A DNA stretch of 64,000 nucleotides from Camellia lanceoleosa (taxonomy: Eukaryota > Streptophyta > Magnoliopsida > Ericales > Theaceae): positions 58,243,438 through 58,307,437 of the forward strand of contig CM045761.1 in assembly GCA_025200525.1 (NCBI GenBank), read 5' to 3'. The stretch's first letter is position 1. Each line of letters begins with the position of its first letter. The position numbers and the translations under genes are program-made. The notes under the pieces were generated by a model. It was not told where the DNA came from. It did not search any database and saw only the letters and a list, made by a program, of their open reading frames with translations. Positions 1 to 11,459 of this stretch are shown piece after piece.

Positions 1-254
1 CCTGTGGCACGAGTCATGGGTTTTCTAAATTTCCCCGAAAATAAAAATATTTAGGTGGCGACTCTGTATCTGGCAAAACAGTCCAATTTTGGCATTATTT
101 GATTTAAAATCGATTTTTCAAAAAGATTTGTCGGATTTAGACTCTTTGGTGTTTATCAGTTTCACTTTGCACTTGTGAGCCTAGATTTTGAACCGCGGGA
201 GTCCGAACTGTGAGGCTTTCTTTCTGAAAGGGGGCGCGAAAAAAAGCGAGCCAC
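1..254 (+). mobile_element. 5' LTR (3' end only) of the outer Tat-like Ty3/gypsy element
   Basis: The window opens inside an LTR. This segment matches the last 260 bases or so of the LTR at 29694-33491 almost base for base, including the TTTAGGTGGCGACTCTGTAT stretch near position 50 and the GCGAGCCA end. Similarity stops at about 253/254 here and 33491/33492 there. The PBS follows after a 7-nt spacer. The rest of this LTR lies outside the window, so the outer TSD cannot be tested. Confidence 0.85.
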
Positions 255-260
255 TGTTTC

Positions 261-278
261 TGGCGACTCTACTGGGGA
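261..278 (+). promoter_or_regulatory. Primer binding site of the outer element
   Basis: TGGCGACTCTACTGGGGA begins with the TGG expected opposite a tRNA CCA end and lies just after the LTR. It is nearly identical to the site at 16689. This type of PBS is used by Tat/Ogre-lineage elements (tRNA-Arg type from family knowledge; the tRNA was not checked here). The base A at 271 differs from the G of the second copy. Confidence 0.8.
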
Positions 279-1191
279 TTTAGAGAACTTGACTCGAACG
301 CATGATTTGTTATTTTATCTACACTTATATGTTTCTTTGCATTTGCATTTACATTGGTGTGCTTAAGTCACTGCGTTTGCCATCTACTATTCCTAAACGG
401 TTTGCCAGAGGCTTGCTTGGAAAAGCTTGCCAAAAGGCTGACCGGTTGCGGACTCTGCTATGATAGGAACACAACCCTTGGATCTGGACTACCGCTGTAC
501 CGTTTGATCCTCCTTTCACTTCTCGGTGTTAGGTGTGAGAGGTATGTTAGGTAGTCTTGCTAAGGTACCCGTTTTGACCAATCGACCTAGTTGCATATCG
601 AAAGCCACAGAGACTGTTTCCAAACTAGGACAGGTTGCTCACCCAAATGCAGGAATTGCATGAAACTGCTTGTTTTGCATAGTAAAACCTTAGCTCCTGA
701 CGAAACTAGGACAGGGTAACTCTAAACCTCTCATAGGGGTGTTTTGAATGCTTTGTGCAAAATGTGAACTCTTTGGGAATGTATGATGCAATCCTCGGAG
801 AGTCTTAATATTAAGGCAATTCTTTTCAAACTTGAGGATCATATCAGAATTAGATTTGAGTCAAAATCCAGGGGTTTGTGTTTGATATGGTGGAAACATA
901 CCAGAACCAGGGCCAAATTGTATCTTGCTTTGTTTTGACCAACATACCCGATATCTTGATTTGATGGGGCATTTTGTTTTTAATGCTAAGTTTGTTTGAG
1001 CTAGAGAAGGAGCAGTACCTAACTCAGCAAAGGTCAAGCCCAATCCAACCCGGAAAACCTTAACCCATCACAAATCCATCCAATCCCAGAAAAAACCTAT
1101 TCAGCAAAGGCCCAGTCCATCAAACCCCCAAAAAGCCAGCTCAAAAAAGATCCTATTCTATCAAGTATAACCGGGTTAAAAACCTTGTTAG
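279..1191 (+). other. Untranslated leader of the outer element
   Basis: No coding frame is supported here. The stretch at about 300-770 matches 16730-17080 of the inner element (for example CGGTTTGCC near 399 and 16825, and ACCGGTTGCGG near 440 and 16870). It is therefore the conserved leader between PBS and gag in this family. In the gag frame, stops at 1168, 1177 and 1189 close the frame upstream, so the original start codon is not obvious. Confidence 0.65.
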
Positions 1192-1653
1192 TCAACTCTC
1201 AACTTACACCCGTCTATTTTTCCCGATTGCCAACTCAGCAGACCCGTGATAACACAGAGTACAGAAGAAGTTGTGGCCATGATAGCGGTGTTAAACCAGG
1301 GGATTGCCATGCAGGATGAGACTAATGCTGAAATGCAATGCCCGTCTGGGGCAACTACCGCACATCCAGTCTCAGGCCCCCAGCCAAACATTGATCTGCC
1401 TCCGCCAACTGAAGATTTGCAAGGTCCAAATCCCCAAGAGGGGTTGGCTCAAACTCAAGTTTTTAGACCCCTGGTGCAACCCAATAAGAGGCTTTATCCC
1501 CTTGATGATCTCGACTCGACCCCATTAAAAATTGCTAATCTTGAGAAACAATTCAAAAAGGCACAGGGATTTAACTCCATTCCTGACATTGAGGATGGAT
1601 ACACCAAGGCCATTGTAAGACTCCCAGATATATTCAAAATGCCACACATTGAT
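1192..1653 (+). pseudogene. gag, N-terminal part (outer element), interrupted by a solo LTR
   Basis: This is the first part of a Tat-like gag frame. The frame is open from 1192, and the first in-frame ATG is at 1279. The part from about 1500 reads PLDDLDSTPLKIANLEKQFK and then leads into the segment just before the capsid core (FKMPHID at the break). The frame is cut at 1653 by a 2400-bp insertion and resumes in the same phase at 4054. Gag forms the particle that packages the element RNA. Residues 1-90 or so are Pro/Gln-rich and of unknown role. The original start codon may be lost. Confidence 0.7.
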
Positions 1654-4053
1654 GATCACGACCCCAAACCCGCTCCTATAGGTTTAGCATCATGACCGGC
1701 CAGTAATTATAGATTACCAACGGCCACCATTCAAATAAACCTTTAATATAAAGTACGGGGCTTAGTGGAAGTCTAAAACGTTATAGAATTCATCCATTGA
1801 GCCGTGCATATATGAAGAGAGCAAATATGTTAAGCAAGGTTTTGTTGCAAAGTTACACCTAACATAAGTACAAATTCATATCTTACAAAATACAACCCCA
1901 ACTATGTACAAATACAAAACCATTAAACCTCACAAAAGGGGTTCGACAAGCATGGCTCCACCCAAGCCTGATTACTTCACTTGGAAGCTCCACAAAAGGC
2001 TGACCCGAGTAAACTCGAGGCTATCTAACTCTGATGTTCAGTTTGCCCACCTATAATTACATATATAAATAAATAGTGAGCTAAAGCTTAATGAGTAATA
2101 ATAGAATAAAGAGGTTAAATGAATAAAGTTCAACAATAGTACAAAAACGTGTCTTACAATTCTGAAATGAATCTTAAATCATTTTCAAAGGGAGGCATTC
2201 ACCATATTAGATCAAATTCACCACAAAACATTTTGATTAGCAGTAATAGCATCTCTTTATAGTAACAAAAGCCATTCATAATCTTATATGTGGCACATCC
2301 ATGAAGTGACAAATATTATTCCAATGATAACGTATTATACCAGCCATGGTATTGTTACCCCCAGGCAAGGGCCTATATTCAATGGATGCCACAATATCGT
2401 TTCAAAACAGAACTTCATTCATCAAAGGACATAACATTTCAACAGGCCATGCTGTCAATTATCAAATCATTTTAAGAATTCATTCAATCAACCACATATC
2501 CATTTTGATAGCAATAACATTTTCAAAAGTAAAGATAATTTGAACATATCTTTATAAGGTTATTACTCATAGTGGTTTGCGGTGACGCTAAGCCTCGGAC
2601 GTCCACCTAAACGAAGCACATAACAAAGTATAAATGAAACTCTATTTCATTTTAATTCAATTCTCTTTATGCGTCTCTAACTTATTGTATGATTATCGGA
2701 GTCCAAATGGTGCCTAAGAATGCTTGGAGTGACATAAAGATGCAAATATGCACTTAAAAGAGTTGGTAAAATTTTGCTGAAAACAGGGTCTTCGCTTGAG
2801 CGCAACTTCCTACGCTCGAGTAGGGGTTCAAAAACAAAGGTAGTCGTTCGAGCATAACTTCTATCACTCGAGCGGTCTATAAAAGTACTAGATACATAAA
2901 ATTCCCGCTCGATGGTCGCTCGAGCGGAAGACTGAGAAAAAGGGTCCTCGCTCGAGCGCCACTTTGGTCGCTCGAGGATCAAAATTTTAGAAACTTCTAG
3001 GAGCCTGAATTCCACGCCGGCGTGGACTCCTTCTTTCGACGGACTACAGTGCGAATTTCGGAATCGTGTTTGAAGGTCAAACATGGTACTCAAAGCTTCT
3101 AATCTTGTGTTTTTGGTATAAAAACATGGAGAGTCACTATATAACATGAAAACACTTCCAATTTGAACCCATTTATTCAAAATCATGGTAATTTCCCAAC
3201 CAATGACTCCAACCTCAATTTATAAAATAAGTTTAACTCAATTTGAGTGTACATTTCTCCAAAAACATGTTCAAAATATGATCAAGTGACATGAGAAGCA
3301 TGAAAACATGAAGGGTTCTCCAAATTAAGGTGTAATTGTGCCATGCATATAGGAATTTCATGAATTCTAACTCAAATTATGCATGCATGTAAGCAATTCA
3401 ACTCTATTCTTCCATTTTTATGATACTCATAGCTTCTTTTTCTTCAATAACATGCCAATGAGTTCAAAAATAAGAGGAATTCAACTACTATATGTCATAA
3501 CTACATGAATAAGTGATTAATGCCATACCTAGTGTTGAATTCAAGTGTATTATGGCCCCAATCTTTGAATCTTCCACTAATTCTCTACAATTATCCTCTT
3601 TCTCTCTCTCTAAATGTTGAACTCTCCTCTCCCCTCTCTCAATTCTCAGCTAAATGTGTATATAAAATGAGCTCATAAGCTTAATTTGGGTCTTATATAG
3701 GATATGATTAAGTTAGCCTAATCAAATATGGTTAGGATTAATTAATTAGGCTTAACTCTAACTAATTCAATCAGTTTATTCTAATTATTTTGATCCAAAT
3801 CAAACATCAATTAAAGTTGCCATAAAATTCTAAATATTCTAATTAGCCTATTGGGCTAGTCAATTTCAGTTTCTGAAGCCATTTAGGCTCCCAATTTTCG
3901 ACTCTAAGTTGTCGATTTAAACAGATATTCCACATATCAACAGATAATCATAGAATTAAACATGCAATCACACAATCAAGCACATAATCATGCAATTAAA
4001 CTTATTTAAATTATATAATGTACTAGTTTGGAGGTCAGGGTCATCACATTGAT
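1654..4053 (-). mobile_element. Solo LTR 1, inserted in gag, minus orientation
   Basis: About 2400 bp with no coding frame separates two halves of gag. The 9 bases CACATTGAT occur at both edges (1645-1653 and 4045-4053), so the exact TSD (4-5 bp) is ambiguous. Read on the minus strand the segment starts TGTGATGACCC, like the TGTAATAACCC start of solo LTR 2, and ends near GGTCGTGATCA. It holds a cluster of CGCTCGAGCG-type palindromes at 2785-2980. No PBS, PPT or ORF is present, as expected of a solo LTR left by recombination. Confidence 0.75.
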
Positions 4054-5487
4054 CGTTTCGACGGGTCTGGAGATCCTATGGTACATATCCGGCTTTTCTT
4101 GGACGTTCTGAAACTGATGGGTCTGACTAAGCCTCAGAAACTCTCTCTATATAGAAGAACCTTGTCAGGTATAGTAGCTACTTGGTACGCCAAATTAAAG
4201 GAAAAAGTGAACCAGAACTGGGAAGAATTGGCTGAGGCATTTGTCGATCAGTATTCTTACAATACCCAAGTTGAAATGACCACTCAAGAGCTTAAAGCAA
4301 GCCACCAAAATCCTACAGAACCTTTTGTGGAATTTGTTGCAAGGTGGAGAGCAAAGGCCGCACAAATGATAGATTGACCTTCTGAGAGGGACCAAGTGCG
4401 GATAGTGGTATAGAACCTTGAGCCTGATATGCTACAGACGTTAATAGTCGCTCCACTGTTCACTTTCAAAACTTTGCATGAATCAGGGGTTCAGATTGAG
4501 AATACCTTTGACAGAGGGATTATTCCCAGAACAAGTGAACCAACAAGGAGAGTGTTTTCCGAGAGTACCAATACTATTCCCAAACCCACTGAAATCAATA
4601 TAGTCTCCACAGCTGACCCTTTTGCCAAATCAAGCCCCCAAATAGCCAGCCCAACCCGAGCTCAGGGCAGAACTTTCACCCTTCTCCATATGAGCTTAAC
4701 CAGCGCACTAAAAGTCCTGATGGAAAAAGGATATCTCAAAGCCCTTGATCCCCAACCTCTTCCTAACCCACTCCCCGTCAGACATAACCCCACCAAATAC
4801 TGCATGTATCATCAGCAGCACAGTCATGGCACCAATCGTTGCTACTGCCTTTGTCATGAGGTTCAGAATCTCATCGACAATCAGACGATAGCTCTACCTC
4901 AAGACCCCAATATTGCTACCAACCCACTTCCCATTTATCACCAAGTATTTCCTCCCTACCTTAACCTCATCCATACATTACCATCTACCTTCAACCCTAG
5001 TATATACATCACCCCAGCCTATTTACCCAAGCTTGAGGTGTTTATTCCAGAAAGTACTAATTTGTGCATGATGGATGCACCCAATCCGGTTCAGGTATGC
5101 TAAGGGCGCCAAATGGGTGAACCCACTACTGCTGAGATGTTGGGAATGATTGAAGCCCTTCAAGGAATAGTGGTAGATTTAACATTTAGGGTTTCAATCT
5201 CGTCACCAAGCTCCTCAATTTTGGGGCGAACTGCAGTTGAAAAGGGCCAACCCAAAACTATCTCAAGTCTGGGTGATGACAGATCAACAACAAATGGGTC
5301 TCACTTCAATATAGCCACCCAACCTCTTGACCAAGCAGAAGCAAGTGGCAAGAACAAAGCCGGGACAAGTATTGATTCCTATTTACAGCTTCGATGGGCT
5401 ATTAAGACTTTAAAGATCAAAGGGTTGAACAAGCAGCAAGTGCTTGAAGTTGTTGCAAAGACTATGAATAACATTTTTGTCACTTAA
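4054..5487 (+). pseudogene. gag, capsid core and first zinc-knuckle module (outer element)
   Basis: This continues the gag frame after solo LTR 1. Residues coded at about 4078-4374 match the retrotransposon gag capsid core (LYRRTLSGIVATWY, then WEELAEAFVDQY). The stretch at 4693-4890 encodes MSLTSALKVLMEKGYLKAL followed by a knuckle of the form C-x2-H-x4-H-x4-C (CMYHQQHSHGTNRC), which binds nucleic acid in this family. The tail at 5113-5487 repeats the EMLGMIEALQGIVVDLTF segment also seen in the inner element. Decay is by nonsense codons only, at 4375 (TGA), 4411 (TAG), 5101 (TAA) and 5485 (TAA). I saw no frameshift. No protease or pol domain follows. Confidence 0.8.
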
Positions 5488-5947
5488 GATGAGGGTATTT
5501 TGAATCAGGGGGCAAACAATAGAAAGGGATGCTTTACCTGAAACACCTATCCTAATTCTAGTCCTAAGCTCATGAATACCCGATCAACACCCGCTAACCC
5601 ATTTGCCAATGTTTCTAAACCTAGTGCTTCCTCCTCCCAAAAATGAACCTTCACCCAACTCCATATGAGCCTAACCTGTGCACTGCGGGTACTGATGGAG
5701 AAAGGGTATCTCAAATCGCTCAATCGTTGACCTATCCCTAATTCTCTCCCATCTAAACACGAATCTACCCAATATTGCACATTCCATCAGCAGCACAGTC
5801 ACCATACTGACCGTTTCTTTCGCCTTCGCCATGAAATTCAAGATTTGATTGACAACAAAGTCATCATCCCACCTAAAAATCCCAAAGCTGTCAATAACCC
5901 TCTCCCTGACCACAATAGATTGCCATTCCATAACATAAAACCCATAC
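5488..5947 (+). pseudogene. gag, second zinc-knuckle module (outer element), decayed
   Basis: The same frame continues past 5487. From 5665 it encodes a second copy of the module found at 4693-4890 (MSLTCALRVLMEKGYLKSL), then the knuckle region CTFHQQHSHHTDRF and LRHEIQDLIDNKVI. The last knuckle Cys is Phe here. Stops lie at 5539, 5644 and 5728 (all TGA). The frame is cut at 5947 by solo LTR 2 and resumes in phase at 8636. The module is therefore a tandem duplication inside one polyprotein; the inner element also has two copies. Confidence 0.75.
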
Positions 5948-7375
5948 TGTAATAACCCGACCCTCGTACATGTTTCTGAGATATATTGTCAGTCCTTATT
6001 TTGTGCTTTTAACTGTTTACTGTGAAATTCCATGAGAAATTATGGATAAGTAAATGAACTTCATGCTTAAGGATGTCTATCTGTTTAACAAGGAAAGTAT
6101 CTGTTACACTTAAAATGTTTGAATTAAAAATTGGAAGCCTTAGGGGCGTAAATATCTGAAATTGATTATATATTTGTAATCAGCATAATTTTTATGTAAT
6201 ATTAAGCCTGTTCATGAAATTTCAATTTCGGAATGATTAAACGATTGGATTTTGTCCTTATTCACATATTATAAAATATCTATAGTGCTTGAACATGGAC
6301 TTATACTCATATTCAAGAACAATTTCGTGAGAAAGGGAAATTATGGGAGAAAAAGGGCTTTAAGGGAGGTCTTCAAGAAGAGGGTGAAGAAATCTTATGA
6401 AGGGTGTAGATCTTGAACTCAAGGTATGTTAAATTCACTTTATATAAGCTTCCTCTTGATCATGTATGAAATTCTCTTTTCAATTCTGAGGAAGGGTTGT
6501 CAATTTTATATGGAAATTACTAGGGTTGTAATGGAGAGTTGGGTGTAATTGTTGGTGTGATTAACAAGTTATGCTCATTAATTGGTTGTTTTGGGATCTA
6601 ACTCAAGTGTTGAGTAAGATTTATACCTTAATCTTAGGTTTTATGCCACCTCCATGAAAGTATATATGCAAGATGTTATGTTTTATGAACATAAAGTAGT
6701 TTGAAAGAATGATTAAGCTTCTAATCATGTTTATTTGGTAGTGTTCAAATGATAATTCATGTTATAGTGAAGTTGGGTCAATATATTGTAGCAATTTCAT
6801 CTTGATTTGCATGTATAAAGAGGTAGTGTTGGTGAATTTCTGGTTGAACTTCGAATTGCCCAAAACAGGGACACGGTCGCTCGAGCGGAGACCCAAGCGC
6901 TCGAACGGAAAGGAAGGAAAAATTATATGTTCTGTTTTGCGTGCTTGATCCTCAGCTATTTTTAGATTATTTTTTTGATGATCTTAAGATGATTGTAAAT
7001 TCATTGGAAGTATAACGATTCAGGAATGAAAATACAAGAAAAAGGAAGGAACTAATGTGCAAGTTTTGAATGTGTGCAGGACACATTCTAGGAGGAAGTA
7101 GCACGTCATCTCAACACCACTGTGAGTAGTAATACGCTTTACCTATAGCTAATGATTGTCATTAGCAGTCTATTAACGCATAATTCTTATGTCTCTATAT
7201 GAATGAAGTCAAGTATGTCGCGAAATACCATTCTTATGTAAAGAAATAATGGAACGAATGAAATACCTTCATGTTAATAAGATATGAAACAAAGTGCTAC
7301 ACGGAACTAAGTGCTACGATGTGAGCCACCTCTAGAATCCGTGTGAGACACCGCTTGAGTTCATACAAGTAAACT

Positions 7376-7570
7376 TTCAAGGGCTTAATGCCAACTTTCA
7401 AGGGCTTAATGCCAAATATACAAGGGCTTATTGCCAACTTCCAAGGGCTTCATGCCAACGTATTCAAGGGCTTCATGCCAAATTATCTAAGGGCCTCGTG
7501 CCACCATGTTTAAGGACTTTGTGACACCATGATTAAGAGTTTATGCCACACCATTCAAGGGCTTCAAGTC
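7376..7570 (+). repeat. Degenerate tandem repeat, about 22-25 bp, in solo LTR 2
   Basis: Eight or so units of the form CAAGGGCTTMATGCCAA run in a row and become more diverged towards 7570. The most regular units are at 7376-7460. It lies in the middle of the LTR. Confidence 0.8.
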
Positions 7571-7679
7571 AAAACGTTATGTGCAAGCTAATATGTTCCA
7601 CGATAGGGCCTAAGACCATTACGAGGTAATACAAGCTCAGACTAACTATGTGGACTTTGCATTGTATGCTTAAGTATAT

Positions 7680-7832
7680 ATTTTGAAGCTTGATAAGTAT
7701 ATGTTTTGAAGCTTGGTAAGTATGTGTTTTGAAGTTTGATAAGTATATGTTTTGAAGCTTGGTAAGTATGTGTTTTGAAGTTTGATAAATATATGTTTTG
7801 AAGCTTGGTAAGTATATGTTTTGAAGCTTGGG
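7680..7832 (+). repeat. 23-bp tandem repeat in solo LTR 2
   Basis: About six and a half units of TTTTGAAGCTTGRTAAGTAT plus three bases, with period 23 (unit starts at 7685, 7708, 7731 and so on). Units differ by single changes such as GCTT/GTTT and TATATG/TATGTG. Minus-strand ORFs rich in KHILTKLQNTYL over this array are a by-product of the repeat. Confidence 0.85.
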
Positions 7833-8635
7833 ATACCAAATATGAACTGTAATTGAAGTTTTGGAAATTTCAGAATTTTCGTCTTCCGCTTGAGCGGGGG
7901 AAATTCCGCTCTAGCGTGAAAATCAACCTCCCAAAGATTTTTGTTAATTATTATTGCTCGGCGCCGAGTGGCACTCGAGCGGGGATCCATTTTCAGAATA
8001 TTTTGGAAAGTTGTAATGAGTTCATAATTCTATTCTTATCTTTTTCCAAAGCACTTTAAACACGATTTATGGTTCAATAAATGTTGACAAGCTACGAATC
8101 TATATGTTTTCTTTTACGATGATTCAAGTTAAGCATTATTTTATTTAAGTATTACTATTCACTGAGCTTGGCTCACCCTCTGTATGTCTGTTTCTGTAGG
8201 TAACCAACCAGGAGGTCAGTCCTAACCCAAGACGTCCGTTCCTTTTTGTCAACCTATATGAGTTCAGGCACTAGGCAAGATTACCTATTCTGAACAGCTT
8301 TGCTATGATGTTGGCTTGTATTTTGATTACTCATTTAAGGTTAAATGTACATGACTTCAATGTTTTGTATATGCTCAATCTTAGCGCTGGGGCTGTATAT
8401 ATATATATGTGTGTGATTGATACTCGAGGTATAGTTTTGGCTGGTGATTGGTTATTATAATTTATGTGATGCATGTGATCCTGACATATTAGAGGTAGCT
8501 CAATGGAATTTGTTATTATGTTGAATTTTGGTGCTTCCATCAAGGCCCCGTACACTATGTATATCAAATTCCTTGTCCGTTTCTGAATAGGTCATGCCCA
8601 AACTTTTAGGGGCGAGTTTGGGGTGTGACACATAC

Positions 8636-8856
8636 GCAGCTTGCTAATAACCAACCATTACCCTCGCCAACACATCATACACGCCAATGAGCCCAAACCT
8701 ATTGTGTTCATCCCTAAACCTTCTGATCTCGATCTGAGCAATAGGAACAAAATCCTTGACAAGATGGAAAGTTTACTTGATCTTGATGAAGTCAAGCTTG
8801 ATAAAGCAATGATGCTAGCACTGATGGATGGAATGACGAACCTCAGTCTCAACTAG
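8636..8856 (+). pseudogene. gag, C-terminal end (outer element)
   Basis: This is the last part of the gag frame after solo LTR 2, in the same phase as 1192-5947. It encodes a segment with PKPIVFIPKPSDLDLS, which resembles the PKPAVFIPESTDLCMMDAP segment of the first module. An acidic, Leu-rich tail (MESLLDLDEVKLDKAMMLAL) ends at TAG 8854-8856. Without the two solo LTRs and one TSD copy each, the frame from 1246 to 8856 is about 840 codons. It has seven internal nonsense codons and no visible frameshift. Confidence 0.65.
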
Positions 8857-9644
8857 GGGAATCATCAAGAGGGACCTTCTGAATTAGGGGGCATGGTGTG
8901 AAAAGCAATCGCTTTGGTCAAGAAGATGTATGGGGACAATGTAATTTTGAGGATCAATCTATGAAATCCTACCGGGTGTTGATGATTATATTGTCAAACT
9001 GAAGGCAGACTTGGACCCTTCTGGGCCCTCCTGTGGGCTACTTGAAGTTGTTTTTGAATTCTACCCATGGACTTGGACAGTGAAAACCCCTTTTGTTTCG
9101 AGGGTATTGATTTTGTTGTGAGTTGTGTCTTGTAAACATATGTTGTGAGTTTTATTTTCTGTCTTTTTCTTGTGTTGTTGTGTCAATTGAGTCTTTCTTT
9201 GAGTTGCTTGAGTGTACCCTCGGGTCTTCGTTTTGGTGTTTTAATAATAAGAAAGTGGAAGTCAAGTTTCTGATCATTTTGTTGTGCCTATAGGAATGCA
9301 TGTGTGACCTTTTACAAATAGAAAGGGGCTTTGAATTTGTTTCTTCAATGAGATTCTGTTAATAAGCTCGAGTATTGAGAAGGATCCCCTAAATGGTTTG
9401 AGTGAATTCTAACTTATCGGCGCAAAATCATTCATGTTTTCAAAAATTTTAACTGTTTCTTTTGCAAAACTTGTGAAGATAGGTTCAGAATTATGTGTGG
9501 TGTTCTACATTGTCCTGGGGATTTTCTTCGCCGTTAGGCGATCATTGTTGCAAGTACAAGGTGGCTTTCAGACCTACAAGTACAAGGCAACTTTCAGATC
9601 TCACAAATCATAGAATTCCTCCCCTGGTGTTTTCATTATTTCAA

Positions 9645-9740
9645 AGAAAAAAGGATAAGAGAAACCAAAAAGAAAAAAAGAAAAAAGAAAAGAAAAAGAA
9701 AGGAAAGGAAAAAAAGAAAAAAAGAAAGAAAAAGAAAGAA
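9645..9740 (+). repeat. A-rich purine tract in the outer element
   Basis: Nearly 100 bases are almost only A and G (AAAGAAAAAAAGAAAAAAGA and similar). A tract of the same kind lies at 20258-20410 in the inner element, also upstream of the shared GATACGTAGGCAAC motif. Confidence 0.8.
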
Positions 9741-10017
9741 GTCAACCATCAAGCCAGGGGCATCCATTGGAATGAAATCCAAGCAACTGTGAGGAAGGGA
9801 ACTTCTGTTTCAATTCGGGGCAGCCAATACAAGAAAATACCACATGGCGAGAAGAATCAACTCTGAAAATGGAGCAAAAATAAAGGAAGAAAGCATGCAT
9901 AAGAGAATGGAGAACCAAGCTCAAATCAAGGTGAAACTAGTTCTAGTGATTAGGGCAAGGATGACTGTTGATCAAATTCACCATAAGTGTTGTAACGCTA
10001 ACCTTGAGAGACTCACT

Positions 10018-10220
10018 AGGCTAAAAATCCGAAAGGGCGACCTACGCAAAAGTTAGAGCATAAAAATAAGAAATCAAAAAATATAGCTTGCAAGGTTGAA
10101 AACCCCGAAGGGACGACTTTGGCAAAAGTTAGAGCATAAAATGAGAGTGTTAACACTCGAGTGAACCTCAGCCATGAACTACATTCACCTGATTCCCATT
10201 CTTGGGATACGTAGGCAACT
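10018..10220 (+). other. Conserved non-coding module, outer copy
   Basis: The module contains CGAAAGGGCGACC, GCAAAAGTTAGAGC (twice) and, at 10204-10220, GGGATACGTAGGCAACT. All of these recur in the same order at 20200-20540 of the inner element. Function is unknown. Conservation in two otherwise diverged elements suggests a cis role in the element RNA or an inherited core. Confidence 0.6.
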
Positions 10221-11459
10221 TTATTTTGAAGTTTGGTCTCAACCATATCCATCTCATTCATCTCAACCTAATCATTTTGCCCAATTCATGTCGTTAGCTT
10301 CGCATCAATCCATGAGTTACATCGACTGCTTTGCATATCATATGTTTGCATTGGGTAAGAAAGAACTAGCTTCAATCAGCAAGTGGAGAAATTTTCAATA
10401 CTTGAACTTATCAGTGGAATCTTTATCTTGAGCAAAGCAGGAATTAAAATTGAATTTTAAAGGGAGCATAAGTAAAACTAGGGGCACTATGAATGATTAG
10501 TTACCTTGAGTCTTTTTCTACTTTTGGGTCAGTTGTGAGTTCAGTTGTGTCATGCCTGGTGTTTGTCTCAGTCTGCGCTCTGTATTGAGTCACCATAACT
10601 TGTCTGTCACTCAAAAGCGCTCTTTATCGAGTCACCATAGCGAGTTTGTCGCCCAAAGTTCAACAGAGTGGCATGGTCAAAATTCCATACACGAAGGTTC
10701 ACTCCAAATTCGAAAACAAGTCCATATGTGAAATTCATAAACGAGCTAAGAGTGCCTGTACAAGGGGCATCGCATTCATGATCGTTGCAAAGTGTATATG
10801 AGGAATCTGTTACTACCTCGAAGGGGACTAGCGTAAGTTCTCAATATGTCAGAAGAGAAGTATGAGTTTGATTAGCTGGCAACTATTTTGGGTTCTGATG
10901 ATCCCCATTACATGTGCCTGTATAATGATAGAAAAGGTGGCTAGTGGCCGAACACTAGGGGCAATTTCAGCGTATCTGATCGGGCCATCCATCGAACAAG
11001 GGGCATGAACCCAACTGGTGGCCCATAATTAGACACTAGGGGCAATTTTTAGTGTATCTGATCAGGTCATCATTTAAGCCAGGGGCATGGATCCAACCTT
11101 TCTCCCCATCCGCTCAAAGCCTTTTGTTGGGCACTTTTTCCTGGATTAGGGTGGGCTCACTCCCGTGTTGATTCTAATATGATTCAGCTTTCAAAAATTG
11201 TCTCCGACCATTTCAAGACTCTCTTAGGATTGTCATCTTCCCTCTGATTAATATATGTGCTTTGGAGGATGCCTGCATGCTTATACACTCTAGTTGTGTT
11301 CAACTGCGTGATTGATTGCTCTTGCTCTTAACTTTGTTCTACACTTAACAGAGTTTTGTCGAGTTGCCTCCCTACGTATTACATTTCAATAAGTTGTGGC
11401 AAAGTGCCCTACAATCATCTCATAAGGTACATGATGCAATAACTATAAGTACTGCTTAT

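Larger units (their letters stand above)
5948..8630 (+). mobile_element. Solo LTR 2, inserted in gag, plus orientation
   Basis: The 2683-bp segment begins TGTAATAACCCGACCC and ends GGGGTGTGACA. It is flanked by a perfect 5-bp TSD, CATAC (5943-5947 and 8631-8635). The ends fit the TG...CA rule of Ty3/gypsy LTRs. It carries CGCTCGAGCG-like palindromes at 6868-6905 and 7880-7985, and two tandem arrays. There is no internal region, so it is a solo LTR. Apparent ORFs in the 7640-7990 part come from the 23-bp array. Confidence 0.88.

Noticed and set aside
7642..7990. Minus-strand ORFs with KHILTKLQNTYL repeats
   Set aside because: Produced by the 23-bp tandem repeat, inside a solo LTR.
9495..9866. 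Lysine-rich 123-codon ORF
   Set aside because: It spans a purine tract in the non-coding 3' region and has no start context or homologous frame in the inner element.
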